Notes under the pieces: generated by a model
Seen by the model: only the letters and a program-made list of their open reading frames with translations
What the model was told of the DNA's origin: nothing
Database searches by the model: none
Position numbers and translations under genes: made by a program
Shown here: piece by piece, positions 46,856-55,865 of the stretch
How the letters are laid out: each line of letters begins with the position of its first letter
How positions within the stretch are numbered: position 1 is the stretch's first letter
Assembly: GCF_018417595.1 (NCBI RefSeq)
Contig: NZ_CP070982.1
Location: 5,135,001 to 5,199,000 of the forward strand
Length of the DNA stretch: 64,000 nt
DNA from: Pseudomonas entomophila
GTDB taxonomy: Bacteria > Pseudomonadota > Gammaproteobacteria > Pseudomonadales > Pseudomonadaceae
Direction: 5' to 3'

Positions 46856-48169
46856 ATGCCCTCTCGTCTCACTCTACGCTGGCAACCGCGCCAGCTGATC
46901 GCTGCCACCAGCTTCATCCTGCTCGTCGCCTGCGCGGAGAAACCCACCGCCGCGGACGCCCTGCCGCTGGCACCTGCCCAGCCCGCCCCGGTCGTCACCC
47001 TGCCCAGCGCCACACCTGAAGCCAGCACCGAAATCCAGCCGTTGCAGACCTTCGCCCAATGGCAGGCAGGCTTCCGCCAGCAAGCCCTGCAAGCCGGTAT
47101 CAGCCCCAGCCTGTTCGATCGCGCCTTCCTCGGCGTCACCCCGGACATGGACGTGATCAAGGCCGACCGCAGCCAACCCGAGTTCACCCGCCCGGTCTGG
47201 GAGTATCTCGACGGCGCCCTGTCGCCCCTGCGCGTGCGCAACGGCAAGAAGCTGCTGGAACAGAACAGCGAACTGCTGAGCCGTATCGAACAGCGCTACG
47301 GCGTCGACCGCCAGGTGCTGGTCTCGGTCTGGGGCATGGAAAGCAACTTCGGCCAGTTCCAGGGCAGCAAGTCGGTGATCCGCTCGCTGGCCACCCTCGC
47401 CTACGAAGGCCGTCGCCCGCAATTCGCCCAGGACCAGCTGATCGCCGCCCTGCAGATCCTGCAGAACGGCGATATCCCGCCCGACGCCATGCGCGGCTCC
47501 TGGGCCGGCGCCATGGGCCAGACCCAGTTCATCCCGACCACCTACCTGACGCATGCCGTGGACTTCGACGGCGACGGTCGCCGCGACATCTGGAACAGCA
47601 CTGCCGACGCCCTGGCGTCGACCGCCCACTATCTTCAAGCCTCCGGCTGGAAGCGTGGCCAGCCTTGGGGCTTCGAGGTGCAGGTGCCGGCCGGCTTCGA
47701 CTTCTGGCTGGCCGACGGCAGCCAACGCAAGAGTGTCAGCGAGTGGCTGCAATTGGGCGTGAAATTGCCCGCCGGCACCCAACTGCCCGCTGGCAGCAGC
47801 CAGTTGTCCGCCGCACTGCTGTTGCCGGCTGGCGCACGCGGCCCGGCATTCCTGGTGCTGGACAACTTCCGCGCCATCCTCAAGTACAACAACTCGTCTT
47901 CATATGCGTTGGCGGTGAGCCTGCTGGGGGATCGTTTCTACGGTTGGGGGTTTATCGCCGGCAGTTGGCCCAAGGACGACCTGCCGCTGAGCCGCAGCGA
48001 GCGTATCGAGTTGCAGACGCTGCTCAATGCCAACGGGCATGAGGCGGGCAATGCTGACGGGATCATCGGTGCCAATACCCGCAAGGCCATCCGCAACGCG
48101 CAGCAAGCGCAGGGCTGGCCGGCGGATGGCTACCCAACGCACAAGCTGCTCGATAGCCTGCGTCGTTGA
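46856..48169 (+). CDS. Lytic murein transglycosylase (SltB/MltB family, lipoprotein)
   Basis: A 437-residue lipoprotein (lipobox LLVAC after a basic start) that cleaves peptidoglycan glycan strands. Domains: SLT_2/MltB-type catalytic domain with VSVWGMESNFGQFQGSKSVI (catalytic Glu in MESNFG), GSWAGAMGQTQFIPTTYLTH, an EF-hand-like DFDGDGRRDIWN, and a C-terminal peptidoglycan-binding domain (NADGIIGANTRKAIRNAQQA). It is a paralogue of mltB at 53.7 kb. Confidence 0.93.
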   Translation: MPSRLTLRWQPRQLIAATSFILLVACAEKPTAADALPLAPAQPAPVVTLPSATPEASTEIQPLQTFAQWQAGFRQQALQAGISPSLFDRAFLGVTPDMDVIKADRSQPEFTRPVWEYLDGALSPLRVRNGKKLLEQNSELLSRIEQRYGVDRQVLVSVWGMESNFGQFQGSKSVIRSLATLAYEGRRPQFAQDQLIAALQILQNGDIPPDAMRGSWAGAMGQTQFIPTTYLTHAVDFDGDGRRDIWNSTADALASTAHYLQASGWKRGQPWGFEVQVPAGFDFWLADGSQRKSVSEWLQLGVKLPAGTQLPAGSSQLSAALLLPAGARGPAFLVLDNFRAILKYNNSSSYALAVSLLGDRFYGWGFIAGSWPKDDLPLSRSERIELQTLLNANGHEAGNADGIIGANTRKAIRNAQQAQGWPADGYPTHKLLDSLRR

Positions 48170-48173
48170 GACC

Positions 48174-48246
48174 TGTTCGCCGGCAAGCCGGCTCCTGCAT
48201 GTACCTGTAGGAGCTGGCTTGCCGGCGATGGCCGCAAAGCGGCCCC
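48174..48246. repeat. REP pair (inverted)
   Basis: TTCGCCGGCAAGCCGGCTCC and CCTGTAGGAGCTGGCTTGCC with GCCGGCGATGGCC following. Between convergent transglycosylase and ldcA genes. Confidence 0.8.
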
Positions 48247-48253
48247 GACCACT

Positions 48254-49192
48254 TCAAGCCTTGAACAATCCCTGCTCCAGCACCACCCTCTGCTGGCCGG
48301 CATCCAGCCGCACCCTCGCCCCCAGCGGCAGGCACACATTCGGATCACAATGCCCACTGCGCCACCCCGCCAGCACCGGTACCCCAAGCGGCCCGAAGAT
48401 ATCCAGCAGCAACGGCGTCAATGATGCGACCGTAATTCCCGCGAAGTCGCCTACCAACACACCTCGCACGCCCTCCAGCCTGCCTGCCAGGCGCAGCTGG
48501 GTCAGCAGGCGGTCCACCCGGTAAAGCGGCTCGTTGACGTCCTCGATGAACAGGATGCCGTCCCGGATATCGATTTCCGCCAGCGTGCCCATCGTGGCAC
48601 CCAGCATCGACAGGTTGCCCCCCACCAGGCGCCCGGAGGCCACTCCAGGCACCACCGTGGTGAGCGGGAAGGCTGCCGGGTGGCCAATCGCATCGCCTGC
48701 CTCCAGGCGTCCGCACAGCTGCTCAAGCAACGAATCGACGGTAGGCTCGAGCTTCCCACCCAGCAAGTCGGCGTTGAGCATCGCCCCGTGGAAGGTAACC
48801 AGGCCCGAATACCGGTTGATGGCCGTATGCAAGGCAGTGATATCGCTATAGCCGATCAGCGGCTTGGGATGGCGGCGAATCAACTCGAAATCGAGGGCAT
48901 CGAGCAGGCGCATGCTGCCATAGCCGCCACGCATGCAGAGGATGGCGTCGACGTCGGGATCGCGAAAGGCATCGTGCAGGTCCTGGAGGCGCTGCTGGTC
49001 GCTGCCCGCCAGGTAACCATCCGCCTGGCTTACCCCGGGATAGAGACGGCAGCGGTAGCCCCGCCGTTCGAACCACTGGCGTGCCTTGTCGGCGTCCACC
49101 CGCGCCGGCCCCGCCGGCGCGACGATGGCGAAACAGGCATTGTCGGGCAATGCCTTGGGCAACAGGGATTCAACGGTCTCCACACAATTCAT
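48254..49192 (-). CDS. ldcA: LD-carboxypeptidase (murein tetrapeptide carboxypeptidase)
   Basis: A 312-residue S66-family enzyme that removes the terminal D-Ala from murein tetrapeptides in the cytoplasm during recycling. The nucleophile Ser is in CMRGGYGSMRLLDAL, the oxyanion and substrate residues in GYSDITALHTAINRYSGLVTFHG-like text (IGYSDITALHTAINR), and the catalytic Glu in ILFIEDVNEPLYRVDR and His in RSGHCDPNVCLPLG. It starts after the lipA terminator. Confidence 0.92.
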   Translation of the reverse strand: MNCVETVESLLPKALPDNACFAIVAPAGPARVDADKARQWFERRGYRCRLYPGVSQADGYLAGSDQQRLQDLHDAFRDPDVDAILCMRGGYGSMRLLDALDFELIRRHPKPLIGYSDITALHTAINRYSGLVTFHGAMLNADLLGGKLEPTVDSLLEQLCGRLEAGDAIGHPAAFPLTTVVPGVASGRLVGGNLSMLGATMGTLAEIDIRDGILFIEDVNEPLYRVDRLLTQLRLAGRLEGVRGVLVGDFAGITVASLTPLLLDIFGPLGVPVLAGWRSGHCDPNVCLPLGARVRLDAGQQRVVLEQGLFKA

Positions 49193-49232
49193 CGCGCCAC
49201 TCCTTGCAGCTTGTCGCTTGAAACTTGCAGCT

Positions 49233-49268
49233 AAAAAAAAGCCGATGCCGCCTCACGGCGCGCATCGG
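49233..49268 (-). terminator. Rho-independent terminator after lipA
   Basis: On the minus strand GCCGATGC ... GCATCGGC forms an 8-base stem with a GC-rich loop, followed by a run of eight T. It begins about 20 bases after the lipA stop and ends the ybeD-lipB-lipA run before ldcA. Confidence 0.85.
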
Positions 49269-49288
49269 CATGGTCGCTCAAGCTCGCG

Positions 49289-50305
49289 TCAGAGCTTGAT
49301 CTTGGCTTTGTGGGCCTGCTGGTCGGCGTGGTACGACGAACGCACCAGCGGGCCGGAGGCGACGTTCTTGAAGCCCATCTTGTAGCCTTCCTCGGCGAAC
49401 CAGGCAAAGGTGTCCGGGTGGACGAAGCGCTGTACCGGCAGGTGGTTGCGCGACGGTTGCAGGTACTGGCCCAGGGTCAGCATGTCGATGTCGTGTTCAC
49501 GCATGCGGTGCATGACCTCGATGACTTCCTCGTCGGTCTCGCCCAGGCCCAGCATCAGGCCGGACTTGGTCGGTACGTGCGGGACCATCTGCTTGAACTT
49601 CTGCAGCAGGTCCAGCGACCAGTCGTAGTCCGAACCCGGACGCGCGGCCTTGTACAGGCGCGGCACGGTCTCGAGGTTGTGGTTGAACACGTCCGGCGGG
49701 GTCTGCGCGGTGATCTCCAGCGCCACGTCCATGCGCCCGCGGTAGTCCGGGACCAGGGTCTCCAGCTGCACGCCCGGCGACAGCGCGCGGATCTCGCGGA
49801 TGCAGTCGGCGAAGTGCTGGGCGCCACCGTCACGCAGGTCATCGCGGTCCACCGAAGTGATCACCACGTACTTCAGGCGCAGGTCGGCGATGGCGATGGC
49901 CAGGTTTTTCGGTTCATCCAGGTCCAGCGGCTTTGGTCGGCCGTGGCCAACGTCGCAGAACGGGCAGCGACGGGTGCAGATGTCGCCCATGATCATGAAC
50001 GTGGCGGTACCGCCGGAGAAGCACTCGCCCAGGTTCGGGCAGGAGGCCTCCTCGCAGACGCTGTGTAGCTTGTGCTTGCGCAGCAGTTGCTTGATACGGT
50101 CGACTTCCGGCGAAACCGGGATGCGCACGCGAATCCAGTCAGGTTTTTTCGGGAGTTCTTCGGTGGGGATGATCTTCACCGGGATACGCGCCACCTTCTC
50201 GGCGCCGCGCAGCTTCACGCCGGCCTCGACTTTCTTCGGGGCGGGGCGGGGGGTGACGTCTTGCGTCGGGATCAGGTTCGGCACGGCTTCTTGCACAGTT
50301 GTCAT
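49289..50305 (-). CDS. lipA: Lipoyl synthase
   Basis: LipA is the radical-SAM enzyme that inserts two sulfurs into octanoyl groups on 2-oxoacid dehydrogenases. The 338-residue protein has both Fe-S sites: the auxiliary cluster Cys of [12 protein letters not shown] and the radical-SAM Cys of [13 protein letters not shown], plus the conserved C-terminal SSYHAD (RSSYHADQQ) region. It follows lipB with a two-base gap. Confidence 0.97.
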   Translation of the reverse strand: MTTVQEAVPNLIPTQDVTPRPAPKKVEAGVKLRGAEKVARIPVKIIPTEELPKKPDWIRVRIPVSPEVDRIKQLLRKHKLHSVCEEASCPNLGECFSGGTATFMIMGDICTRRCPFCDVGHGRPKPLDLDEPKNLAIAIADLRLKYVVITSVDRDDLRDGGAQHFADCIREIRALSPGVQLETLVPDYRGRMDVALEITAQTPPDVFNHNLETVPRLYKAARPGSDYDWSLDLLQKFKQMVPHVPTKSGLMLGLGETDEEVIEVMHRMREHDIDMLTLGQYLQPSRNHLPVQRFVHPDTFAWFAEEGYKMGFKNVASGPLVRSSYHADQQAHKAKIKL

Positions 50306-50307
50306 AA

Positions 50308-50955
50308 TCAGTCGATTCCGCCCGTCAGGGTCGTCTGCTCAGCATAGTCGAGGTGCCTGACCAGCTGTCCGCGCAGCCTTGTCCTGACCTCGTCGAGTTC
50401 GATCGGGCCTGCCAGGTCGCGCAGCTGGGTCATGGCCAGCCCCGCATACCCACAGGGGTTGATTCGGCGGAATGGCGCAAGGTCCATGTCCACGTTCAGG
50501 GCAAGGCCGTGGAAGGAACGGCCGTTGCGAATTCGAAGGCCAAGGGACGCGATCTTCGCGCCATCGACATAGACGCCAGGGGCATCGGGCTTGGCCACGG
50601 CCTGCACGCCGTAGCTGGCGAGCAGGTCGATCAGGGTCTGCTCGATGCGGCTGACCAGTTCGCGCACGCCAATGCTCAGGCGGCGCACGTCCAGCAGCAG
50701 GTAAGCCACCAGCTGGCCAGGGCCATGATAAGTGACCTGGCCGCCGCGGTCGGTCTGCACCACCGGGATCTCGCCCGGGATCAGCAGGTGCTCGGCCTTG
50801 CCGGCCTGCCCCTGGGTGAAGACCGCAGGGTGCTCCACCAGCCAGATTTCGTCCTGGCTGTCGGGGCCACGTTGCTCGGTAAAGCGACGCATGGCCTCCA
50901 GCACCGGTTCATAGGGCTGCAGGCCAAGATCGCGAAAACCGAGAACGCCGGGCAT
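50308..50955 (-). CDS. lipB: Octanoyltransferase LipB
   Basis: LipB transfers octanoate from acyl-carrier protein to lipoate-dependent enzymes. The 215-residue protein has the [20 protein letters not shown] region (catalytic His), [20 protein letters not shown], and VTD-type Lys/Cys text [12 protein letters not shown] and [14 protein letters not shown] 50955 shares its first base with the last of the ybeD TGA (TGATG); GTG three bases earlier is possible. Confidence 0.95.
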   Translation of the reverse strand: MPGVLGFRDLGLQPYEPVLEAMRRFTEQRGPDSQDEIWLVEHPAVFTQGQAGKAEHLLIPGEIPVVQTDRGGQVTYHGPGQLVAYLLLDVRRLSIGVRELVSRIEQTLIDLLASYGVQAVAKPDAPGVYVDGAKIASLGLRIRNGRSFHGLALNVDMDLAPFRRINPCGYAGLAMTQLRDLAGPIELDEVRTRLRGQLVRHLDYAEQTTLTGGID

Positions 50956-51230
50956 CACAGCACCATTTTCACGATGCCGGTGGCACGCAGTGCACTGTTG
51001 ATGTCGTGCAGCTGGTTCTCGCTTTCGGCAACGATATGCAGTTGCACCGTGGTGTACTTGCCTTCCTTGCTCTGGCGCTCGGCCAGGGTCGACAGGTCGA
51101 CCTTGGCGTGCTTGCTGAGGATCTCGATCACGGTGTCACGGAAACCGACAACGGTGTCGCCGATCACCTTGATCGGGTAATCCTCGCAGGGGAATTCGAT
51201 TTTGTGCGACTTGACGTCAGGTTCGCTCAT
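50955..51230 (-). CDS. ybeD: DUF493 family protein YbeD
   Basis: A 91-residue ACT-like small protein of the UPF0250/DUF493 family, always found with lipB in gammaproteobacteria but of unsettled role. Landmarks: [20 protein letters not shown] and [20 protein letters not shown]. It starts 73 bases after the dacA stop and overlaps lipB by one base. Confidence 0.94.
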   Translation of the reverse strand: MSEPDVKSHKIEFPCEDYPIKVIGDTVVGFRDTVIEILSKHAKVDLSTLAERQSKEGKYTTVQLHIVAESENQLHDINSALRATGIVKMVL

Positions 51231-51303
51231 GGCGGAAACGGCCTCGTAAGCCGTGGCAGCAACAACGCCCCCGCCTGGTTCACGGGGGCATGCAGGTCAC
51301 GTG

Positions 51304-52464
51304 TCAGTTGAACAACCCGTAGAAGAACAGACGGATGCTATCCCACATACGGCGCAAGAATCCGCCTTCCTCCACGCCATCGAGAGCGATGAGGTCGGCA
51401 CTGTGAACGACTTTCTCGTCCAGTTTGACTTCCACTTTGCCGATCACGTCACCTTTATTGATCGGTGCGGTGAGCTGCGGGTTCATGGTCATCGAAGCCT
51501 GGAGGCGTTTCAATTGGCCTTTAGGCATGGTCATGGTCAGGTCGTTGGCCAGGCCGGCTTTCACCTGGTTGGTGGCGCCTTTCCATACCGGAGCCTGGGT
51601 CAGCTCGGTGCCTTTCTGGTAGAAGGTCTGGGTTTCGAAGAAGCGGAAACCGTAGGTCAGCAGCTTTTGCGTCTCGGCGGCACGGGACTGTTCGCTGTTG
51701 GTACCGAACACCACGGCGATCAGGCGCTGGCCGTCGCGAACGGCCGAAGCGACCATGCAGTAGCCGGCTTCGTCGGTGTGGCCGGTCTTCAGGCCGTCGA
51801 CGGTCTTGTCGCGCCACAGCAGCAGGTTGCGGTTAGGCTGCTTGATGTTGTTCCAGTAGAACTCTTTCTGCGAGTAGATGGCGTAGTGCGCGGGGTCTTC
51901 GTTGATGATCGCGCGTGCCAGCAGGGCCATGTCGTGGGCCGAGGAGTAGTGCTCCGGGTTCGGCAGGCCGGTCGGGTTCATGAAGTGGCTGTTGGCCATC
52001 CCCAGGTCACCGGCGGTCTTGTTCATCATGTCGGCGAAGGCGTCTTCGCTGCCGGCGATGTGCTCGGACAGGGCAACAGAGGCATCGTTGCCCGACTGGA
52101 TGATGATGCCGTGCAGCAGGTCGCTGACGGTGACCTGGCTACCGACCTTGATGAACATGCGCGAACCACCGGTGCGCCAGGCGTTCTCGCTGACGGTGAC
52201 CGGGTCGTTCTCGCCGATCTGGCCACGACGGATGTCCAGGGTGGCGATATAGGCGGTCATCAGCTTGGTCAGGCTGGCTGGCGGCAGGCGCTCGTCACCG
52301 TTGTTCTCGACCAGCACGTTGCCGCTGGACGCGTCCATGAGTACGTAGGACTTGGCGGCCAGTTGCGGAGGTGCCGGCATCATCTGCTCCGCCGCGAAGG
52401 CGGCAGGCGTGATCAGCAGCAGAACGGGCAGGCAGAGTCGTTTGGCAAGGTTGGTGATGTTCAT
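51304..52464 (-). CDS. dacA: D-alanyl-D-alanine carboxypeptidase (PBP5/6)
   Basis: A 386-residue periplasmic carboxypeptidase, tethered by an amphipathic tail. A signal peptide (LCLPVLLLITPAAFA) leads to the penicillin-binding motifs SxxK in PPASLTKLMTAYIAT, SxN in IQSGNDASVALSEH, and KTG in GLKTGHTDEAGYC. The C-terminal amphipathic helix ends in MWDSIRLFFYGLFN. It follows rlpA after 229 bases containing a hairpin. Confidence 0.96.
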   Translation of the reverse strand: MNITNLAKRLCLPVLLLITPAAFAAEQMMPAPPQLAAKSYVLMDASSGNVLVENNGDERLPPASLTKLMTAYIATLDIRRGQIGENDPVTVSENAWRTGGSRMFIKVGSQVTVSDLLHGIIIQSGNDASVALSEHIAGSEDAFADMMNKTAGDLGMANSHFMNPTGLPNPEHYSSAHDMALLARAIINEDPAHYAIYSQKEFYWNNIKQPNRNLLLWRDKTVDGLKTGHTDEAGYCMVASAVRDGQRLIAVVFGTNSEQSRAAETQKLLTYGFRFFETQTFYQKGTELTQAPVWKGATNQVKAGLANDLTMTMPKGQLKRLQASMTMNPQLTAPINKGDVIGKVEVKLDEKVVHSADLIALDGVEEGGFLRRMWDSIRLFFYGLFN

Positions 52465-52655
52465 CCGTCTCTCGTAAATCGCTAATGGTCTGATGTTTCG
52501 TGGGCAGGTTCGGTTGCCCAGCGCCCCGTCAGTCTAGTTTTATGGCCTGTGGCCTGGCCCGACTGTGCGACGTAATGCCGCTGCGGGCAAAAACGGGCAT
52601 TGTACATGCCATTGCCCGGCAATTCATGAACAAACCGACAGGTCGGCGTGCTCTG

Positions 52656-52677
52656 CTTCGCGGGCAAACCCGCGAAG
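52656..52677. terminator. Perfect hairpin between rlpA and dacA
   Basis: CTTCGCGGG and CCCGCGAAG with a CAAA loop. In transcription order it follows the rlpA stop by 16 bases and precedes dacA, which probably has its own promoter in the remaining 190 bases. No T-run. Confidence 0.5.
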
Positions 52678-52693
52678 GGTTCGGCACATAGCG

Positions 52694-53692
52694 TCAGTCG
52701 GTCACGACCTTCGCCTGCCCCAGGTTCGCCAGGCGAATGCTGTCCTGGGCCTGCTGGATCTCGCCCTGGCTGCTGATCGGCCCCAGGCGCACCCGGTGAA
52801 GCGTCTGCTGGTTGCGCACGATGGAGCTGATGAACACCGGCGCGCTGACCATGGTGCTCAGCTTCGAGCGCAGCAACTCGGCGGCATCCGGGTTGGCGAA
52901 CGCGCCCACCTGCAGGAAGCTGCCACCGTTGCCGTTCGGTACGTTGTTACCCCCCACTTGCACCGGCACCACGGGTGCCGCGTGCTGCTGCGGCGGGGGG
53001 GTCCATTGCTCGACCCGCCCGGTGCTGGCCGCAATCGGCTGAGCCTGGGCCACCTGTGGCTCCTTGAGCATCAGCGGTGGCTGCTGGCCACGCTGGGCCC
53101 ACCATTGCTGTGGATCGATCCCCTCGACGCGCACATGCGCGGTGCCGATCTCGGCATAGCCGAGCTTCTTCGCTGCCGCATAAGACAAATCGATGATGCG
53201 ATCGGAATAGAACGGGCCACGATCGTTGACCCGCAGGATCACGCTGCGGCCGTTGGCCAGGTTGGTCACCCGCACGTAGGCCGGCAGCGGCAGGGTCTTG
53301 TGCGCCGCGCTCATGCCGTAGAGGTCATAGAGCTCACCGTTGGCGGTGTTCTGGCCGTGGAACTTGGTGCCGTACCACGAGGCGGTGCCTTCAGCGCGGT
53401 AGCTGCGCGAGTCCTGCATCGGGTAGTAAGTCTTGCCCATCACCGTGTACGGGTTGGCTTTGTAGTTGCCGGTGTGCACGGTCGGGGTGGCGTCGGGGAT
53501 CTTGTTGACGTCGACATCCCACCAGGGCGCGCCATCCTTGTGGGCGCGGTTGATGTCCAGGCCCGGCTGCGCGCGGACGGTGTTGCCACCACTCTGCGGT
53601 GCGGGGCGGCTGGAGGAGCAGCTGGCCAGGACCAGGCCCACGGCGAGGCAGGTCAACAGCTTGGCGGTGTTCACTGTGAAGAATTCGCGCAT
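52694..53692 (-). CDS. rlpA: Septal ring lytic transglycosylase RlpA
   Basis: RlpA cleaves peptide-free glycan strands at the septum. The 332-residue lipoprotein (lipobox LASC in LVLASCSSS) has a double-psi beta barrel with GTASWYGTKFHGQNTANGEL and RVNDRGPFYSDRIIDLSYAA, and a C-terminal SPOR domain (FLQVGAFANPDAAELLRSKL). Its ATG shares one base with the mltB stop (TAATG). Confidence 0.95.
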   Translation of the reverse strand: MREFFTVNTAKLLTCLAVGLVLASCSSSRPAPQSGGNTVRAQPGLDINRAHKDGAPWWDVDVNKIPDATPTVHTGNYKANPYTVMGKTYYPMQDSRSYRAEGTASWYGTKFHGQNTANGELYDLYGMSAAHKTLPLPAYVRVTNLANGRSVILRVNDRGPFYSDRIIDLSYAAAKKLGYAEIGTAHVRVEGIDPQQWWAQRGQQPPLMLKEPQVAQAQPIAASTGRVEQWTPPPQQHAAPVVPVQVGGNNVPNGNGGSFLQVGAFANPDAAELLRSKLSTMVSAPVFISSIVRNQQTLHRVRLGPISSQGEIQQAQDSIRLANLGQAKVVTD

Positions 53693-54702
53693 TACTTGAC
53701 GCCCCGTGCCAGAACCAGCTGTTGCGCAAGCTGATGCACCGCCATGGCGTACATCACGCTGCGGTTGTAGCGCGTGATCGCGTAGAAGTTCTTCAGGCCC
53801 ATCCAGTACTCGGGGCCGTTTTCGCCTTCCAGGCGGAAGGCGGTGACCGGCAGATCATCGCGCAACGCATCATGGCTCGACCAGCCCAGCGCTCGCAACT
53901 CCCCGACCGTCTTCACCGGCTCGATTCCAGTGGTCAGGCCCTCGTCGACGCGCTCGCCACGCACCTGGGCAGGGCTGACAACCGGTTCGCCGGCCACCCA
54001 GCCATGGCGCTTGAAGTAGCTGGCGACGCTGCCGATGGCATCGTCCGGGTTGTTCCAGATATTGATGTGGCCGTCACCGTCGAAGTCCACCGCATAGTTG
54101 CGGAAGCTGCTGGGCATGAACTGCGGCAGGCCCATGGCGCCGGCGTAGGAGCCCTTGAGCGTCAGTGGGTCGAGCTGTTCCTCGCGGGCCAGCAGGAGGA
54201 ACTCGCGCAGCTCCTTGCGGAAGAATTCGGCACGCGGCGGGTAGTCGAAGCCCAGCGTGGACAGGGCATCGATGACGCGATAGTTGCCGGTATTGCGACC
54301 GAAGAAGGTCTCCACGCCGATGATCGAGACGATATATTGTGCCGGCACGCCATATTCCTGCTCGGCGCGGGCCAGGGCGGCCTCGTGCTGGCGCCAGAAG
54401 TCCACGCCGCGGGCAATCCGCGCATCGGTGAGGAACATCGGGCGGTATTCTTTCCAGGGTTTGACCCGCTCGGCCGGCCGCGAGATCGCGTCGAGGATCG
54501 CCTGCTTGCGCTGCACCTCGCGGAACACGCCCATCAGTTGCTCGCCGGCAAAACCGTAGTCGCGGGTCATCTCGCCGACGAACTCGGCCACCTGGGGCGA
54601 GTTGTCGTAATCGCCGGCAACAGCCTGCTGGACAGCGCCGAACAGGCCCACCGCGCCGATCCACGGCACACAACGGGCAGCCCAGTTACGCACTGCTTGC
54701 AT
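53692..54702 (-). CDS. mltB: Membrane-bound lytic murein transglycosylase B
   Basis: A 336-residue exolytic transglycosylase. Signal peptide (WIGAVGLFGAVQQAVAGD) followed by the MltB domain: IVSIIGVETFFGRNTGNYRV (catalytic Glu in GVETFFG), GSYAGAMGLPQFMPSSFRNY, and an EF-hand-like DFDGDGHINIWNNPDD. ATG 54702 has AAGGTGAAG upstream, 18 bases after the rodA stop. The signal contains no clear lipobox Cys, so it may be soluble periplasmic. Confidence 0.93.
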   Translation of the reverse strand: MQAVRNWAARCVPWIGAVGLFGAVQQAVAGDYDNSPQVAEFVGEMTRDYGFAGEQLMGVFREVQRKQAILDAISRPAERVKPWKEYRPMFLTDARIARGVDFWRQHEAALARAEQEYGVPAQYIVSIIGVETFFGRNTGNYRVIDALSTLGFDYPPRAEFFRKELREFLLLAREEQLDPLTLKGSYAGAMGLPQFMPSSFRNYAVDFDGDGHINIWNNPDDAIGSVASYFKRHGWVAGEPVVSPAQVRGERVDEGLTTGIEPVKTVGELRALGWSSHDALRDDLPVTAFRLEGENGPEYWMGLKNFYAITRYNRSVMYAMAVHQLAQQLVLARGVK

Positions 54703-54719
54703 TGAATTCTTCACCTTTT

Positions 54720-55865
54720 TCAAACTTGCGCGATCCATTTGCGGTGCGTGTGGATCGACATCAGAACGCCAAACGCTGACAGCAGCGTCACCAACGAAGT
54801 TCCGCCATAGCTGATGAAGGGCAGCGGCACGCCCACCACGGGCAGAAGGCCGCTGACCATACCGATATTGACGAACACATAAACAAAGAAGGTCATGGTC
54901 AGGCTGCCCGCGAGCAGCTTGCCGAACAGGGTCTGCGCCTGGGCGGTGATCATCAGCCCACGGCCGATCAGCAGCAGGTAGACGATCAGCAACAGGCAGA
55001 TGCCGACCAGGCCGAATTCCTCACCCAACACGGCGATGATGAAGTCGGTGTGGCTCTCGGGCAGGAAGTCCAGGTGCGACTGGGTGCCCAGCAGCCAGCC
55101 CTTGCCGAATACCCCGCCCGAGCCGATCGCCGCCTTGGACTGGATGATGTTCCAGCCGGTGCCCAACGGGTCGCTTTCCGGGTCGAGGAAGGTCAGCACG
55201 CGCTGCTTCTGATAGTCGTGCATGACGAAGAACCACATGGCCACCGCCACCGGTACTGCCGCGGCGATGACGCTGATGATCCAGCGCCAGCGCAGGCCGC
55301 CCATGAACAGCACGAAGGCGCCGGAGGCGAGGATCAGCAGCGCCGTGCCCAGGTCGGGCTGGCGCACGATAAGAATGAATGGCACACCGATCATCACCAG
55401 GCTGATCGCCACATGCTTCAAATGCGGTGGCAAAGTGCGCTTGGACAGGTACCAGGCGATGGTCGCCGGCATGATGATCTTCATGAACTCCGAGGGCTGG
55501 AAACGGATCACCCCGGGGATGTTGATCCAGCGCGTGGCGCCCATGGCGTTGTGGCCCATCACGTCCACCACCACCAGCAGGAACACCCCGGCCAGGTAGG
55601 CCAGCGGCACCCAGCGCGCCATGAAGCGCGGCTCGAGCTGGGCGATGACGAACATCGACACCAGGCCGATGCCGAACGAGCTGGCCTGCTTCATCAGCAG
55701 GTCCCAGTTCTTGCCGCTGGCCGAATAGAGCACGAACAGGCTGCCGGCGGCCAGCGTCAGCAGGATGAGCAGCAAGGGGCCGTCGACATGGATGCGCTGC
55801 AGGAAGCTGGCGCGCCTGCGCATCACGTCCTCGCTGGAGAGCATGCGATCGAAATTGTTCTTCAC
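54720..55865 (-). CDS. rodA: Rod shape-determining protein RodA
   Basis: RodA is the SEDS-family glycan polymerase of the elongasome, paired with PBP2. The 381-residue protein has about ten membrane segments and SEDS motifs QSHLDFLPESHTDFIIAVLG and GVPLPFISYGGTSLVTLL. The GTG start at 55865 overlaps the mrdA stop by four bases (GTGA), which favours coupled translation and fixed stoichiometry; a further ATG at 55823 gives a shorter form. Confidence 0.95.
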   Translation of the reverse strand: MKNNFDRMLSSEDVMRRRASFLQRIHVDGPLLLILLTLAAGSLFVLYSASGKNWDLLMKQASSFGIGLVSMFVIAQLEPRFMARWVPLAYLAGVFLLVVVDVMGHNAMGATRWINIPGVIRFQPSEFMKIIMPATIAWYLSKRTLPPHLKHVAISLVMIGVPFILIVRQPDLGTALLILASGAFVLFMGGLRWRWIISVIAAAVPVAVAMWFFVMHDYQKQRVLTFLDPESDPLGTGWNIIQSKAAIGSGGVFGKGWLLGTQSHLDFLPESHTDFIIAVLGEEFGLVGICLLLIVYLLLIGRGLMITAQAQTLFGKLLAGSLTMTFFVYVFVNIGMVSGLLPVVGVPLPFISYGGTSLVTLLSAFGVLMSIHTHRKWIAQV